A DNA stretch of 64,000 nucleotides from Zobellia alginiliquefaciens (lineage in GTDB: Bacteria; Bacteroidota; Bacteroidia; Flavobacteriales; Flavobacteriaceae), in the NCBI RefSeq assembly GCF_029323795.1, contig NZ_CP119758.1, positions 2,108,001 through 2,172,000 on the forward strand. Reading direction: 5' to 3'. The notes under the pieces were generated by a model. The model was not told the origin of the DNA. It did no database searches and saw only the letters and a program-made list of their open reading frames with translations. The translations under genes were made by a program, and so were the position numbers. Shown in pieces: positions 51,592 to 60,985 of the stretch (within the stretch, counting starts at the first letter, position 1; each line of letters opens with the position of its first letter).

Positions 51592-52692
51592 TTAAAACTC
51601 AAACTTTAACTGTACCGAGACTGTTTCCTTGTTTATATCTTTCTGTTTTTTCTCCGTATTGAGATTTGCCAAGGAAATACCCAACAAGCGAACCGAGTTC
51701 TGTAATTTTTCTTGATACAAAAGTTCTTTGGCCGTTTCTAAAATTAATCCTTTAGAAGAGATGAAATAATTCAGGGTCTTACTACGTGTGTTTAGTGTAA
51801 AATCACTGTATTTAATTTTTAAAGTCACGGTTTTGCCGGCTATATTTGCTTTTTTGAGGCGTTTTTCAAGTTCTTCGGCAATATGCTCAAGTCGTTCTAG
51901 CATGAAGACCTCACTACTCAGGTTTTCATTAAAGGTACGTTCCGCACCAACGGATTTTGGAATGCGGTGCGGTTTAACCTCGCTTGTGTGAATACCACGG
52001 ACCACATGGTAATAATAGCTTCCGCTCTTGCCAAAATTTTCTTCTAGGAATTCCTCTGTTTTTAATTTCAAATCCCTGCCGGTAAAAATACCCAATCTGT
52101 ACATTTTCTCGGCTATAACCTTCCCTACACCATAAAATTTTCTGATTTCAAGCTCTTCCAAAAACTCTAATACTTCTTCTGGGTTTACTGTTTTCTGCCC
52201 ATTGGGTTTATTAATGTCGCTGGCAACTTTGGCGATGAACTTATTAATTGAAATTCCAGCAGATGCATTAAGTCCAGTAGTATCAAATATTTTTTGGCGT
52301 ATCTCTTTTGCCATTAATGAAGCAGAGGGATTTCCTTTTTTGTTTACGGTAACATCCAGATAGGCTTCATCTAGGGAAAGGGGTTCTACCAGATCCGTAT
52401 ATTCATGAAAAATGCCGCGTATAATTTTGGATATTTCCTTATAACGTTCAAAGCGTGCTTTTACAAAAATGAGTTCAGGGCAGTTGCGTTGTGCCACTAC
52501 ACTACTCATTGCACTGCGAACACCAAATTTTCTGGCTTCGTAACTGGCTGCCGCTACTACACCTCTTTTTGAGCTTCCGCCAACGGCAATGGGCTTTCCG
52601 CGTAAATCTGGATTGTCCAACTGCTCTACAGATGCATAGAAGGCATCCATATCCACATGAATAATTTTTCGCAATGGAAAATCGTTTGGCAT
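51592..52692 (-). CDS. dinB: DNA polymerase IV (Y-family translesion polymerase)
   Basis: 366 residues. Catalytic motifs are HVDMDAFYASVEQ (Asp14) and SLDEAYLDVT (Asp-Glu), with palm/finger segment GKPIAVGGSSKRGVVAAASYEARKFGVRSAM. The helix-hairpin-helix IRKFYGVGKVIAEKMYRLG and little-finger domain follow. It copies past DNA lesions with low fidelity. No LexA-like box was recognised in the short gap; a TAATTTTG lies 4 nt before the ATG. Confidence 0.94.
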   Translation of the reverse strand: MPNDFPLRKIIHVDMDAFYASVEQLDNPDLRGKPIAVGGSSKRGVVAAASYEARKFGVRSAMSSVVAQRNCPELIFVKARFERYKEISKIIRGIFHEYTDLVEPLSLDEAYLDVTVNKKGNPSASLMAKEIRQKIFDTTGLNASAGISINKFIAKVASDINKPNGQKTVNPEEVLEFLEELEIRKFYGVGKVIAEKMYRLGIFTGRDLKLKTEEFLEENFGKSGSYYYHVVRGIHTSEVKPHRIPKSVGAERTFNENLSSEVFMLERLEHIAEELEKRLKKANIAGKTVTLKIKYSDFTLNTRSKTLNYFISSKGLILETAKELLYQEKLQNSVRLLGISLANLNTEKKQKDINKETVSVQLKFEF

Positions 52693-52720
52693 ACTGCAAA
52701 ATTAGTTTATATTTAGTTGG

Positions 52721-53395
52721 ATGGAAACACAAAAAAAGACAGCGATTATTCTTGGGGCAACCGGTCTTACCGGAGGCATTTTGCTACAACTTTTACTTGA
52801 GGATGACCGCTACGAGAAAATTAAATTGTTCTCACGCTCCAGCGTTGGATCATCCCATGAAAAGATAGAAGAACATTTAGGGGATTTAATGAAGTTAGAG
52901 CAATTTAAATCTGATTTTACGGGTGATGAGGTCTTTTGTTGTATTGGTACTACAAAGTCAAAAACACCCAATAAAGAAGTGTACCGGAATATAGACTATG
53001 GTATTCCCGTAGCCGCTGCCAAGCTATCCGCTAAACATGCCATTTCATCTTTTTTAGTTATTTCTTCTATGGGGGCGAATGCTAAAAGTAGCGTCTTTTA
53101 TAATCGTGTAAAAGGCGAAATGGAAGCAGCGGTGCAAAAGGAACATTTAGGGAAGACCTATATGTTTAGACCATCGTTGATTGGCGGCAAACGCGAAGAA
53201 AAGCGGGCAGGCGAATGGCTATTTAAACAGTTAATGAAAGTAGTGAATCTGGTCTTAGCGGGGCCGCTTCAAAAATTCCGCTCAATACAACCAGAAACGA
53301 TAGCAACCGCTATGGTTAAGGTTGCCAACGACGGCTTTGAGTCGCATATTATAGAATCCGACACCATAAAGAAAATAGCAGCATCAAGTGATTGA
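52721..53395 (+). CDS. NAD(P)-binding SDR-like oxidoreductase (HTATIP2/TIP30-like)
   Basis: 224 residues with an atypical short-chain dehydrogenase fold: loop IILGATGLTGGILLQLLLED (about 9-28), VFCCIGTTKSKTPNKEVYRNIDYG, SSFLVISSMGANAKSSVFYNRVKGEMEAAV (YNRVK as the YxxxK equivalent) and FRPSLIGGKREEKR. Function unknown; relatives are putative quinone or nucleotide-sugar modifiers. It overlaps the CYTH gene by 8 nt. Confidence 0.83.
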   Translation: METQKKTAIILGATGLTGGILLQLLLEDDRYEKIKLFSRSSVGSSHEKIEEHLGDLMKLEQFKSDFTGDEVFCCIGTTKSKTPNKEVYRNIDYGIPVAAAKLSAKHAISSFLVISSMGANAKSSVFYNRVKGEMEAAVQKEHLGKTYMFRPSLIGGKREEKRAGEWLFKQLMKVVNLVLAGPLQKFRSIQPETIATAMVKVANDGFESHIIESDTIKKIAASSD

Positions 53396-53855
53396 GATTG
53401 AACGTAAATTCTTGGTTACGTCAGTAGCGTATCAAGAGCAGGCAACTTTAAAAGAACGGATTGTTCAAGGTTTTTTAAATACGGATAAAGAGCGTACCGT
53501 GCGTGTGCGTATAAAAGGGGAGCTGGGTTTTTTGACCGTAAAAGGAAAATCTAATGATGCGGGAACCGTCCGATTTGAATGGGAGAAGAAAATTTCCGTT
53601 TCCGATGCCGAGCAACTATTGCTGATTTGCGAGCCTGGAATTATAGATAAAGTACGCTACAATGTGCCGATAGGCAGTCACATTTACGAAATAGATGAAT
53701 TTCATGGTGATAATGAAGGTCTCGTTGTTGCGGAAGTAGAGCTACAATCTGAAAACCAAAACTTTAAAAAACCATTGTGGTTGGGAGAAGAAGTAACGGG
53801 CATTGTAAAATATTACAATTCACAATTGAGCAAGCACCCATATAAACTATGGTAA
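53388..53855 (+). CDS. CYTH-domain protein (triphosphate tunnel metalloenzyme)
   Basis: 155 residues starting with GTG at 53388, which places the diagnostic EIERKFLV at residues 3-10. Tunnel residues are ERTVRVRIKGELGFLTVKGK, RFEWEKKI, DKVRYNVPIGSHIYEIDEFHG and VVAEVELQSE. The family hydrolyses tripolyphosphate or organic triphosphates; a few make cAMP. The substrate is not resolved. It ends 1 nt from the convergent TetR gene. Confidence 0.88.
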   Translation: MIEIERKFLVTSVAYQEQATLKERIVQGFLNTDKERTVRVRIKGELGFLTVKGKSNDAGTVRFEWEKKISVSDAEQLLLICEPGIIDKVRYNVPIGSHIYEIDEFHGDNEGLVVAEVELQSENQNFKKPLWLGEEVTGIVKYYNSQLSKHPYKLW

Positions 53856-53856
53856 T

Positions 53857-54465
53857 CTAGGAAAGAAAAAAAGCATCGTTTTTGTCCAAATAGCTTTTTG
53901 TGGCAATACCCCTAATATTATTTATGATAAGGTGGTTCAGAAGCTCTTCTAGAGTGAAATCCTTATAAAAATTGTTGGGTGCGGCATGAAGAATATCTTC
54001 CATTCGGTTATAATAGAGCTCATAGGTCAGTTTTATATTCACATCTTTTCGGATATGACCTTTTTGTTGAGCACTGTGCAACAAGTCTTTTACAAGAACC
54101 GAAACTTCATTTTCCCTGAAATCGCTAAACATTTTATAAACTTCGGGATAGTACTTTTTTAAACTGCGTAAAAAGGTAGGATTAAAACTTTTAAGGGTAT
54201 CCAATCCTATTCTATATATTGAAATAACCGCTAGAATAGGATCGGATTTCTCCTTCTCTACACACTCATAAATGTTAGACCTTAATTTGGTAAGAAAAGC
54301 GGCCAGACTTTCTTTTATGATTTGTTCTTTGCCCGTAAAGTTCTTGTATATCGTTTTCTTAGATATGCCAAGTTCGTGGGCCAAATCATCAATAGTAAAG
54401 CGCTTGCTTCCAAATTTCAAGAATTTAGAAAGGGCAAATTCTAAAAATTGGTCTTTGTTTATCAT
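53857..54465 (-). CDS. TetR/AcrR-family regulator at the end of the efflux operon
   Basis: 202 residues. The N-terminal helix-turn-helix FTIDDLAHELGISKKTIYKNFTGKEQIIKESL lies at about 23-54, followed by an all-helical ligand domain. It starts 14 nt after the TolC-like gene stop, on the same strand, so it is probably co-transcribed with the efflux pump and may repress it. No palindrome could be assigned to it specifically. Confidence 0.87.
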   Translation of the reverse strand: MINKDQFLEFALSKFLKFGSKRFTIDDLAHELGISKKTIYKNFTGKEQIIKESLAAFLTKLRSNIYECVEKEKSDPILAVISIYRIGLDTLKSFNPTFLRSLKKYYPEVYKMFSDFRENEVSVLVKDLLHSAQQKGHIRKDVNIKLTYELYYNRMEDILHAAPNNFYKDFTLEELLNHLIINNIRGIATKSYLDKNDAFFLS

Positions 54466-54479
54466 GTGTCAGCAAATGT

Positions 54480-55883
54480 TTAGTGCCATCCGCCACCAAG
54501 GGAACGATATAGTTCTACTTTGGCAGATAATTGATCAAACTTGTTATTGACCAAATTAAGTTCTGCATTCAGTGAGTTTTCCCTTGCGGTCAAAAGGTCC
54601 AAATAGGTTAAGTATCCGCTGTTTAATAATTCTTCAGAGTTTGTTTCCGCTCTTTTTAGTGCAACCACTTGTTTGGTTACATACGCTTCTTTTTCTACAG
54701 AGATATCGTAATCATATAAAGCTTCCGACACTTCCGTACCTGCGGTTAAAAGTGCTTTTTTAAAGCTTAATAAGGATTGTTCTTGTTCTGCTTGCGCCAC
54801 TTCATAGGCCGTTCTTATTTTTCTACCGTTGAAAATAGGCTGTGTAAGTCCACCAACTAAATTGGCAAAAATAGAACTAGAGTCTATCCAGTTATCTATC
54901 TCCAAACTTTGTAAGCCACCTTGTGCCGAAAGGGTAATAGATGGGTAAAAGTTACTTCTTGCAACGTTGGTCAATTCAAAACTATTGACCAAGTCGTATT
55001 CAGCTTGCATAATATCCGGTCTGTTGCGCAACAATAGGGCCGGAACACCAAGTTGCAGTTCATTGGTTAAGGATTGCTCATCCAAAGAACCACGTGCGTA
55101 GGATTGTGGCTGTTCACTCAAAAGAAGACTTAAAGTATTCTCTGTCTGGTATAGTGTATTCTTAAGGTCTAATAACTGACTTTGAGCACTATACAGTTGA
55201 GCCGCTGTCTGGTCAACTCCCACTTGGTTTGCTTGTCCCGCTTCTTTTAAAGCAGAAATGGTTTCTAGACTTTTGGAACGGTTTTCTATGGTTTCTTCCG
55301 TTACCGAAATCTGTTTGTCCAAGGCTAAAATTTGATAATAGGTTGTGGCTATTTGTGCCACCAAACTAGTTTTTACAGCTTTATGGGCCGCTACGGTTTG
55401 TAGGTAACTTGCGTCACTAGCGCGTTTACTACTTCTAATTTTTCCCCAAATATCAGCTTCCCAAGAAACGGTACCCGACATTTCAAATTGATTGTAAGGC
55501 TGAGTAAAAAGAGCACCAAACTGTCCGTTTTCACTATTTTTTGCTGTTCTTGTAGCGCTTGCTGCACCATTTAAAGTTGGCAGGTAACCTGCTTTCCCTT
55601 GTTTTACATATGCCTCTGCTGCCGCAATGCTCTGTAAGGCAATGCGAATGTCAAGGTTGTTTTCCAACCCTCTTTGAATATAGGTCTTCAAATGAGAGTC
55701 GGTAAACAAGTCTTTGTAAGAAACCGATGCAAAAGAAACACTGTCCTGAGGTAGGTTATCGGTTCTATATAGATTTTCGGTTTCGACCTCTGGCCGCTCA
55801 TAATTTTTTGCTACAAAACAAGACTGCAGCAAGAGCGGAAACAGGGCCACCAATATGAATTTATTTGTTATAATAGTTTTCAT
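54480..55883 (-). CDS. TolC-like outer-membrane efflux lipoprotein (NodT type)
   Basis: 467 residues from the ATG at 55883 (MKTIITNKFILVALFPLLLQSC), 7 nt after the RND gene stop; an earlier Met would overlap that gene. Lipobox LLLQSC. The two OEP repeats form the alpha-helical barrel (RGLENNLDIRIALQSIAAAEAYVKQGKAGYLPTL; LVNSFELTNVARSNFYPSITLSAQGGLQ). It carries the substrates of the inner-membrane pump across the outer membrane. Confidence 0.93.
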   Translation of the reverse strand: MKTIITNKFILVALFPLLLQSCFVAKNYERPEVETENLYRTDNLPQDSVSFASVSYKDLFTDSHLKTYIQRGLENNLDIRIALQSIAAAEAYVKQGKAGYLPTLNGAASATRTAKNSENGQFGALFTQPYNQFEMSGTVSWEADIWGKIRSSKRASDASYLQTVAAHKAVKTSLVAQIATTYYQILALDKQISVTEETIENRSKSLETISALKEAGQANQVGVDQTAAQLYSAQSQLLDLKNTLYQTENTLSLLLSEQPQSYARGSLDEQSLTNELQLGVPALLLRNRPDIMQAEYDLVNSFELTNVARSNFYPSITLSAQGGLQSLEIDNWIDSSSIFANLVGGLTQPIFNGRKIRTAYEVAQAEQEQSLLSFKKALLTAGTEVSEALYDYDISVEKEAYVTKQVVALKRAETNSEELLNSGYLTYLDLLTARENSLNAELNLVNNKFDQLSAKVELYRSLGGGWH

Positions 55884-55890
55884 GATTTCT

Positions 55891-58800
55891 CTAGTTCTTT
55901 GGTTCTTCAATTACTTCTTGTTGTGGAGCACCGGTTATACGCTCTTGAATGGTCTGGAAAATGACATATAATGCCGGTATGACGAATACACCAAATATGG
56001 TACCTATCAACATACCCCCAACAGCACTCATACCAATAGATTGGTTACCCACGGCTCCAATACCTGATGATAATGCAAGTGGCATTAAACCAAGAATAAA
56101 AGCAAATGATGTCATTAATATAGGTCTAAGTCTTGCTTTTGCACCATCAATAGCAGAATCCATAATAGACATACCGTGCTTTCTACGCTGCAATGCAAAC
56201 TCTACAATCAGAATGGCATTTTTAGAGAGGAGACCAATAAGCATGATCAGGGCAATCTGGAAATAGATGTTGTTTTCAAGACCTGCCATACTAACGAACC
56301 CAATAGCACCTGCAATACCAACCGGTAGAGATAGTAATATTGATAATGGCAATATGTAAGATTCATACTGTGCACTTAATAAGAAGTATACAAACACCAA
56401 ACTCAACATAAATATGATAATAGTTTGGCTACCCGCACTATTTTCTTCTTTTGTTAAACCAGAATACTCATAGGTGTAATTGTTAGGTAGCACCTCTGCA
56501 GTTACTTCTTCAATAGCTTTAATAGCATCACCAGTAGAATAACCGGGGTTCATGGCTCCGTTAATTTTAACGGAACTCAATAAGTTAAATCTACTTACGA
56601 CTTCAGGGCCGTATATCTTCTTTAATGATACAAATTGAGATACGGCAACAGACTCACCATTGGCATTCGTTACAAAAATATGATTCAATGAATTTTCATC
56701 TGCTCTATCCTCAGGTTTTGCTTGGATCATTACACGGTATTGCTTACCAAACTTGTTAAAGTCTGTTGTGTACAACCCTCCGTAGTATCCTTGCATAGCG
56801 TTAAAGACATCCGTCACTGCTAGACCTGCCATTTTTGTTTTCTCAGCATCTACTTCTAACTCATATTGAGGGAAATTAGCGTTGAAGTTCGTAATGGCGT
56901 ATTGTACCTCTGGTCTAGCATTTATGGCAGCTAAAAATTCGTTAGTTACCTTATTTACCGTCTGCCAGTCATCTGCATCTTTACTTTGCAAATTCATTTC
57001 AAAACCGGTGGAGTTACCAAAACCACGCACACTTGGCGGAGTAAAGAAGAATATTTTGGCATCTTTGAGTCCTGCTGTTTTTGCGAACAAGCTGCCTACA
57101 ACTTCTTGAACAGATTCTCCTTCTCCTGTACGTTCACTCCAATCTTTTAGACGAAGTACTGAGAAACCATAAGAACCACCGTTTACACTATTCAAAATAC
57201 TGAAACCGGTAATGTTCATCCTAGCTTCTATAATATCCATAGATTGATAAATAGAATCTAATTTTTTCACGGTCTTCTGAGTCTGCTCTAAAGTAGTTCC
57301 AGGAGGCATGGTAACATCAGCAAATACAATTGCTTTATCTTCATTTGGAATAAATCCGGTAGGCGTTGATTGGAACAACAGGTATGCTACTACTCCAAAA
57401 ACTGCAATAGACCCCCATGTTAACCATTTTCTTTTGGCTATGAATTTTACGGAACCCACATATTTATCGGTTACGGCGTCAAAACCAGTGTTGAAAGCAG
57501 AAAAGAAACGTTTTGTAATTCCTTTTTTATGCTCTTCCGATGGGTTATGGGGCTTCAATAAAAGTGCTGCCAAAGCTGGACTCAAGGTTAATGCATTCAC
57601 CGCAGAAATAAGAATTGCAATGGCCAGCGTTATACCAAATTGTTGGTAGAAGACACCAGATGAACCACTAATAAAGGACACCGGAATAAATACGGCAGAC
57701 ATTACCAAGGTAATAGAGATAATGGCACCTGATATTTCCGACATGGCAGATTTAGTGGCCGTTTTTGCATGGGTTGCACCTTCTTCCATTTTAGCATGCA
57801 CCGCCTCTACTACCACAATGGCATCATCCACCACAATACCAATGGCGAGAATCATTGCAAATAGCGTTAACATGTTTATGGAGTATCCAAATAACGAGAG
57901 GAAGAAGAACGTACCGACAATTGCTACGGGAACAGCAATGGCTGGGATTAATGTTGACCTAAAATCCTGTAAGAATATAAATACCACTAAGAAAACCAAC
58001 AAGAAGGCCTCAATTAATGTCTGTACCACGTGTTCTATGGAGGCACTTAAGAAATCTTTTGTGTTATAAGGGATTACGTAATCCAATCCTTTAGGGAAAT
58101 CGGCTTCGCTTTCATCTAAAATGATTTGAATTTCATCAATAATGGCATTCGCATTGGAGCCGGAAGTTTGAAAAATACCAACAGCGGTACCGGGTTTACC
58201 CATACCTTCGTTTTTAGTACCATAATTAAAGGCGCCTAATTCAATTTCGGCAACATCTTTAAGACGTAAAAACTGTCCGTTTTCCTGAGCTCTAATAATA
58301 ATATCTTCGTACTCGGCTTCTTCAGAAAGACGACCTTTGTACTTTAATACGTATTCGTAAACTCCATCTGCATTTTCACCAATTTTACCGGTTGCCGCCT
58401 CAAGGTTTTGTTCGCTAAGGGCTGCCTGTATGTCTGATGGCATAAGTTTATAGGCCGCCATCTTTTCTGGGTTTAGCCATATACGCATCGAATAATCTTT
58501 AGATCCGAAAACGGTAACGTTACCCACACCTTCAATACGTTGTAGCTTAGGTACTATGTTAATTCTAGCATAGTTTTCCACGAACGTTGCATCATACTCA
58601 TCATTATCCGAGAATAATGAGAAAAACAGTAAAGCACTGGTCTGGGATTTTTGCGTAATTACACCAGTCTGTACAACCGTCTGCGGCAATACACTGTTAG
58701 CTCTCGCAACCCTATTCTGTACGTTTACCGCTGCAATATCTGGGTCCGTACCTAGTTTAAAAAATACATTTATTGTTGATGCACCGTCATTACTCGCGTT

Positions 58801-59040
58801 AGAGGTCATGTACAACATGTCTTCCACACCATTAATCTGTTCCTCTAACGGAATAACAACACTATTAAGTACCGTTTCTGCGTTTGCACCGGTATAGGTA
58901 CTTGTAACTTGCACCGTAGGTGGTGCTATTTCTGGATATTCTTCAATAGGTAGAGTAGTCAAACCTAAGATACCTAGAATAACTATGATGATCGATATTA
59001 CCGTAGAAAGTACGGGACGATCTATAAATTTTTGAAACAT
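55891..59040 (-). CDS. RND-family efflux pump, inner-membrane AcrB-type (HAE1)
   Basis: 1049 residues with 12 membrane helices and two large periplasmic loops. It starts MFQKFIDRPVLSTVISIIIVILGILGLTTLPIEEYPEIAPPTV. The proton-relay aspartates lie in GIVVDDAIVVVEAVHAKMEEG, and the C-terminal half has LLSKNAILIVEFALQRRKHG. AcrB-type pumps expel drugs, detergents and bile-like compounds using the proton gradient. Complete length for HAE1. It lies between the adaptor (37 nt) and outer-membrane (7 nt) genes. Confidence 0.96.
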   Translation of the reverse strand: MFQKFIDRPVLSTVISIIIVILGILGLTTLPIEEYPEIAPPTVQVTSTYTGANAETVLNSVVIPLEEQINGVEDMLYMTSNASNDGASTINVFFKLGTDPDIAAVNVQNRVARANSVLPQTVVQTGVITQKSQTSALLFFSLFSDNDEYDATFVENYARINIVPKLQRIEGVGNVTVFGSKDYSMRIWLNPEKMAAYKLMPSDIQAALSEQNLEAATGKIGENADGVYEYVLKYKGRLSEEAEYEDIIIRAQENGQFLRLKDVAEIELGAFNYGTKNEGMGKPGTAVGIFQTSGSNANAIIDEIQIILDESEADFPKGLDYVIPYNTKDFLSASIEHVVQTLIEAFLLVFLVVFIFLQDFRSTLIPAIAVPVAIVGTFFFLSLFGYSINMLTLFAMILAIGIVVDDAIVVVEAVHAKMEEGATHAKTATKSAMSEISGAIISITLVMSAVFIPVSFISGSSGVFYQQFGITLAIAILISAVNALTLSPALAALLLKPHNPSEEHKKGITKRFFSAFNTGFDAVTDKYVGSVKFIAKRKWLTWGSIAVFGVVAYLLFQSTPTGFIPNEDKAIVFADVTMPPGTTLEQTQKTVKKLDSIYQSMDIIEARMNITGFSILNSVNGGSYGFSVLRLKDWSERTGEGESVQEVVGSLFAKTAGLKDAKIFFFTPPSVRGFGNSTGFEMNLQSKDADDWQTVNKVTNEFLAAINARPEVQYAITNFNANFPQYELEVDAEKTKMAGLAVTDVFNAMQGYYGGLYTTDFNKFGKQYRVMIQAKPEDRADENSLNHIFVTNANGESVAVSQFVSLKKIYGPEVVSRFNLLSSVKINGAMNPGYSTGDAIKAIEEVTAEVLPNNYTYEYSGLTKEENSAGSQTIIIFMLSLVFVYFLLSAQYESYILPLSILLSLPVGIAGAIGFVSMAGLENNIYFQIALIMLIGLLSKNAILIVEFALQRRKHGMSIMDSAIDGAKARLRPILMTSFAFILGLMPLALSSGIGAVGNQSIGMSAVGGMLIGTIFGVFVIPALYVIFQTIQERITGAPQQEVIEEPKN

Positions 59041-59077
59041 TGTTCTTTATTTATACGTTATGATGATTGACGGATGC

Positions 59078-60166
59078 TTATTTAGCCGGACTAATTGCCA
59101 TTCCATCTTTTAGTTTAGACACTCCCTCTAGAACAATTGTGGTTCCTTCTTCAATTCCGTTTTTAGCAATAAAACCTTTTTGGGTAGTTGTGATAATATC
59201 TAAGGGCATAGTTGTAACCGTATTATCATCTTTTACTACATAAACCAGTTTTTTACCTTGTAGGTCTACCGTTGCGGACTGTGGTATTTCAAAAGCGTTT
59301 TTATAAACTGTAGGTATTTTTATTTTACCCGTACTGCCACTACTCAAAATATTGTTTTGATTGTTGAAATCTGCTCTTGCGGTAACACTACCTGTAGTGC
59401 TGTTTATAATAGTATTTATCATCGCAATCTTACCTGACTCAGGGTATTCTTCGCCGTTTATCATAATCAACTTTACTTCTGGTGCTTTCTCAAGATCCAT
59501 AAGATTTTTGGTGTTCTTAGGCATGGATTCTTTTAGTTGCAGTAGCTCTTTTTCATTTAAGGAAAAATAAGCACGTACTTGGCTAACATCGGAAACCGTG
59601 GTTAACGGTTGGGCCATATTAGAGCTAACCAAGGCACCAATTTTGAATGGAATTTCACCAATAAAACCATCTACAGGACTGGTAATACGCGAGTAACCAA
59701 TGTTTGAGGCAACACTTTCGTAATTAGCTTGTGCTTGAGCAAGTTGTGCTTTTGCAGTTTCTAATTGTACTTCACTGATAATATCTTTTTCTACTAAGGG
59801 TTTAAGTTTGTTAACTTCTACCTGAGCAACATTTACTGAAGCTTTTGCAGCATTTGCATCTTGGTTTAAGGTTTGGGTTTCCAGCTTAAAAAGAAGTTGT
59901 CCCTTTTTAATTTTTTGACCTTCTTCTACATATACTTCTTGTACAAACCCTGAAACTTTGGGCCAAATTTCTACGTTCTGTTTACCTTCTAAAGTGGTAG
60001 AGAATTCTTTATACACAGTAATATCCTGTGCTTTTAAATCACTCACTTCTAAACTGGGTGGCGGTGGGGCAGCAGCACCTTCTGCCGGTGATGATGGGGA
60101 TGTTCCAAAACAGGAACTCAGTAAAAGTCCTGCGCTTAATACTCCTATAATTGATAGCTTTTTCAT
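59078..60166 (-). CDS. RND efflux periplasmic adaptor (membrane-fusion) lipoprotein
   Basis: 362 residues. Lipobox LLLSSC (Cys about 19). The lipoyl-like halves are EIWPKVSGFVQEVYVEEGQKIKKGQLLFKLE and YSRITSPVDGFIGEIPFKIGALVSSN, flanking a coiled-coil hairpin (LNQDANAAKASVNVAQVEVNKLKPLVEKDIISEVQLETAKAQLAQAQANYES region). A beta-barrel domain follows. It links the AcrB-type pump to the TolC-type channel. A dyad operator lies 45-68 nt upstream of the start. Confidence 0.94.
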   Translation of the reverse strand: MKKLSIIGVLSAGLLLSSCFGTSPSSPAEGAAAPPPPSLEVSDLKAQDITVYKEFSTTLEGKQNVEIWPKVSGFVQEVYVEEGQKIKKGQLLFKLETQTLNQDANAAKASVNVAQVEVNKLKPLVEKDIISEVQLETAKAQLAQAQANYESVASNIGYSRITSPVDGFIGEIPFKIGALVSSNMAQPLTTVSDVSQVRAYFSLNEKELLQLKESMPKNTKNLMDLEKAPEVKLIMINGEEYPESGKIAMINTIINSTTGSVTARADFNNQNNILSSGSTGKIKIPTVYKNAFEIPQSATVDLQGKKLVYVVKDDNTVTTMPLDIITTTQKGFIAKNGIEEGTTIVLEGVSKLKDGMAISPAK

Positions 60167-60210
60167 TTTTAGATGGATGTTATATTGTTGTTAAGGTTTT
60201 GTTAATTCTA

Positions 60211-60234
60211 AATGTTCGGTACAAAACGAACTAA
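60211..60234. promoter_or_regulatory. Efflux-operon operator, copy 2
   Basis: AATGTTCG-gtacaaaa-CGAACTAA is an 8-8-8 dyad with 5 of 8 pairs at the core (GTTCG/CGAAC). The right half equals the reverse complement of the left half of copy 1. It lies between the MarR/GbsR and adaptor genes. Confidence 0.6.
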
Positions 60235-60248
60235 ATGTTTAAATTTTT

Positions 60249-60728
60249 TTAAAATAGTTTTCCTAAAGTCTCAATTGTTTTCTGATATGTCTTTTTGTTT
60301 TGATTCAGGCACTCTATATATACTTCTATTTTTTGCTTGTATTGTTCATATTTTTCTGGATTGTTTTCTTGGTCATAAGCGGCTACCTTTTGAATCATTT
60401 TTGACTCGTTACCGGCTTTTTTAAGAGCTTGTTCTAATTTTTTTATGAAGAAATCACTTTTATCTGCTATTTTAAAATATCTTCTTCTATCACCTGACTT
60501 AGTGAAGTAGGTAATCATGCCTAACTGTAGTAATAAGTTTAATGAGGTTGAAATTGAACTTTTGCTAGCACCTCTTTTTTCAAGACAATCTTCAAAAGTA
60601 AGTCCAAGTTCATCCGTTACTACAAGATTTGCAAAGATTCTAGCAGCTAATGGAGGAAGGCTATACTCTGTCTCAAAATGGACACCTAGCTCCTCTATTA
60701 ACCTTTGTTTACGTTCTTCTTTATCCAT
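60249..60728 (-). CDS. GbsR/MarR-family regulator of the efflux operon
   Basis: 159 residues with a winged helix-turn-helix (about 22-90): LPPLAARIFANLVVTDELGLTFEDCLEKRGASKSSISTSLNLLLQLGMITYFTKSGDRRRYF. A long C-terminal helical region (about 95-159) suits dimerisation. The GASKSSISTSLNLL recognition helix and overall shape fit the GbsR/MarR branch. It is the first gene of the RND operon, and both operator copies flank it, so autoregulation and control of the pump are strongly suggested. Confidence 0.87.
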   Translation of the reverse strand: MDKEERKQRLIEELGVHFETEYSLPPLAARIFANLVVTDELGLTFEDCLEKRGASKSSISTSLNLLLQLGMITYFTKSGDRRRYFKIADKSDFFIKKLEQALKKAGNESKMIQKVAAYDQENNPEKYEQYKQKIEVYIECLNQNKKTYQKTIETLGKLF

Positions 60729-60748
60729 TGTTCCAATTTTTGAAGGGA

Positions 60749-60779
60749 CAAAGGTAGTGTTAGTTCGGTAGTAGACAAA
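60749..60779 (-). promoter_or_regulatory. Canonical promoter of the regulator-efflux operon
   Basis: On the minus strand TTTG (60779-60776) and TACCTTTG (60756-60749) are separated by 19 nt, an exact Bacteroidetes -33/-7 match. The predicted leader to the ATG at 60728 is about 16 nt. Confidence 0.75.
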
Positions 60780-60783
60780 CTAA
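60760..60783. promoter_or_regulatory. Efflux-operon operator, copy 1 (over the -33 element)
   Basis: TTAGTTCG-gtagtaga-CAAACTAA is an 8-8-8 dyad with 7 of 8 pairs. It covers the -33 box and the spacer of the promoter, so binding would block RNA polymerase. Confidence 0.65.
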
Positions 60784-60985
60784 AAGAACTTAAATTTTGT
60801 TAAAACGAGTTAAAACTATGTTAGAAAGTGTCTTTTGAGGGCTTAACCAATTGGTTGTTAGCTTTTAATGTAATTTTTTGATAGGATTGTTTTTTAATAA
60901 ACTATATGTTTTTAGGTATTGTCAAGACGTAAAGGCTCCAAATATAATCTAAGGAATGGGTAAAAACGAAAAATGAAGGTGTAGC

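Noticed and set aside
52692-52733. Canonical promoter and leaderless transcript for dinB
   Set aside because: TAATTTTG sits 4 nt before the ATG, but the only TTTG upstream is 25 nt away, outside the usual 19-21 nt spacing.
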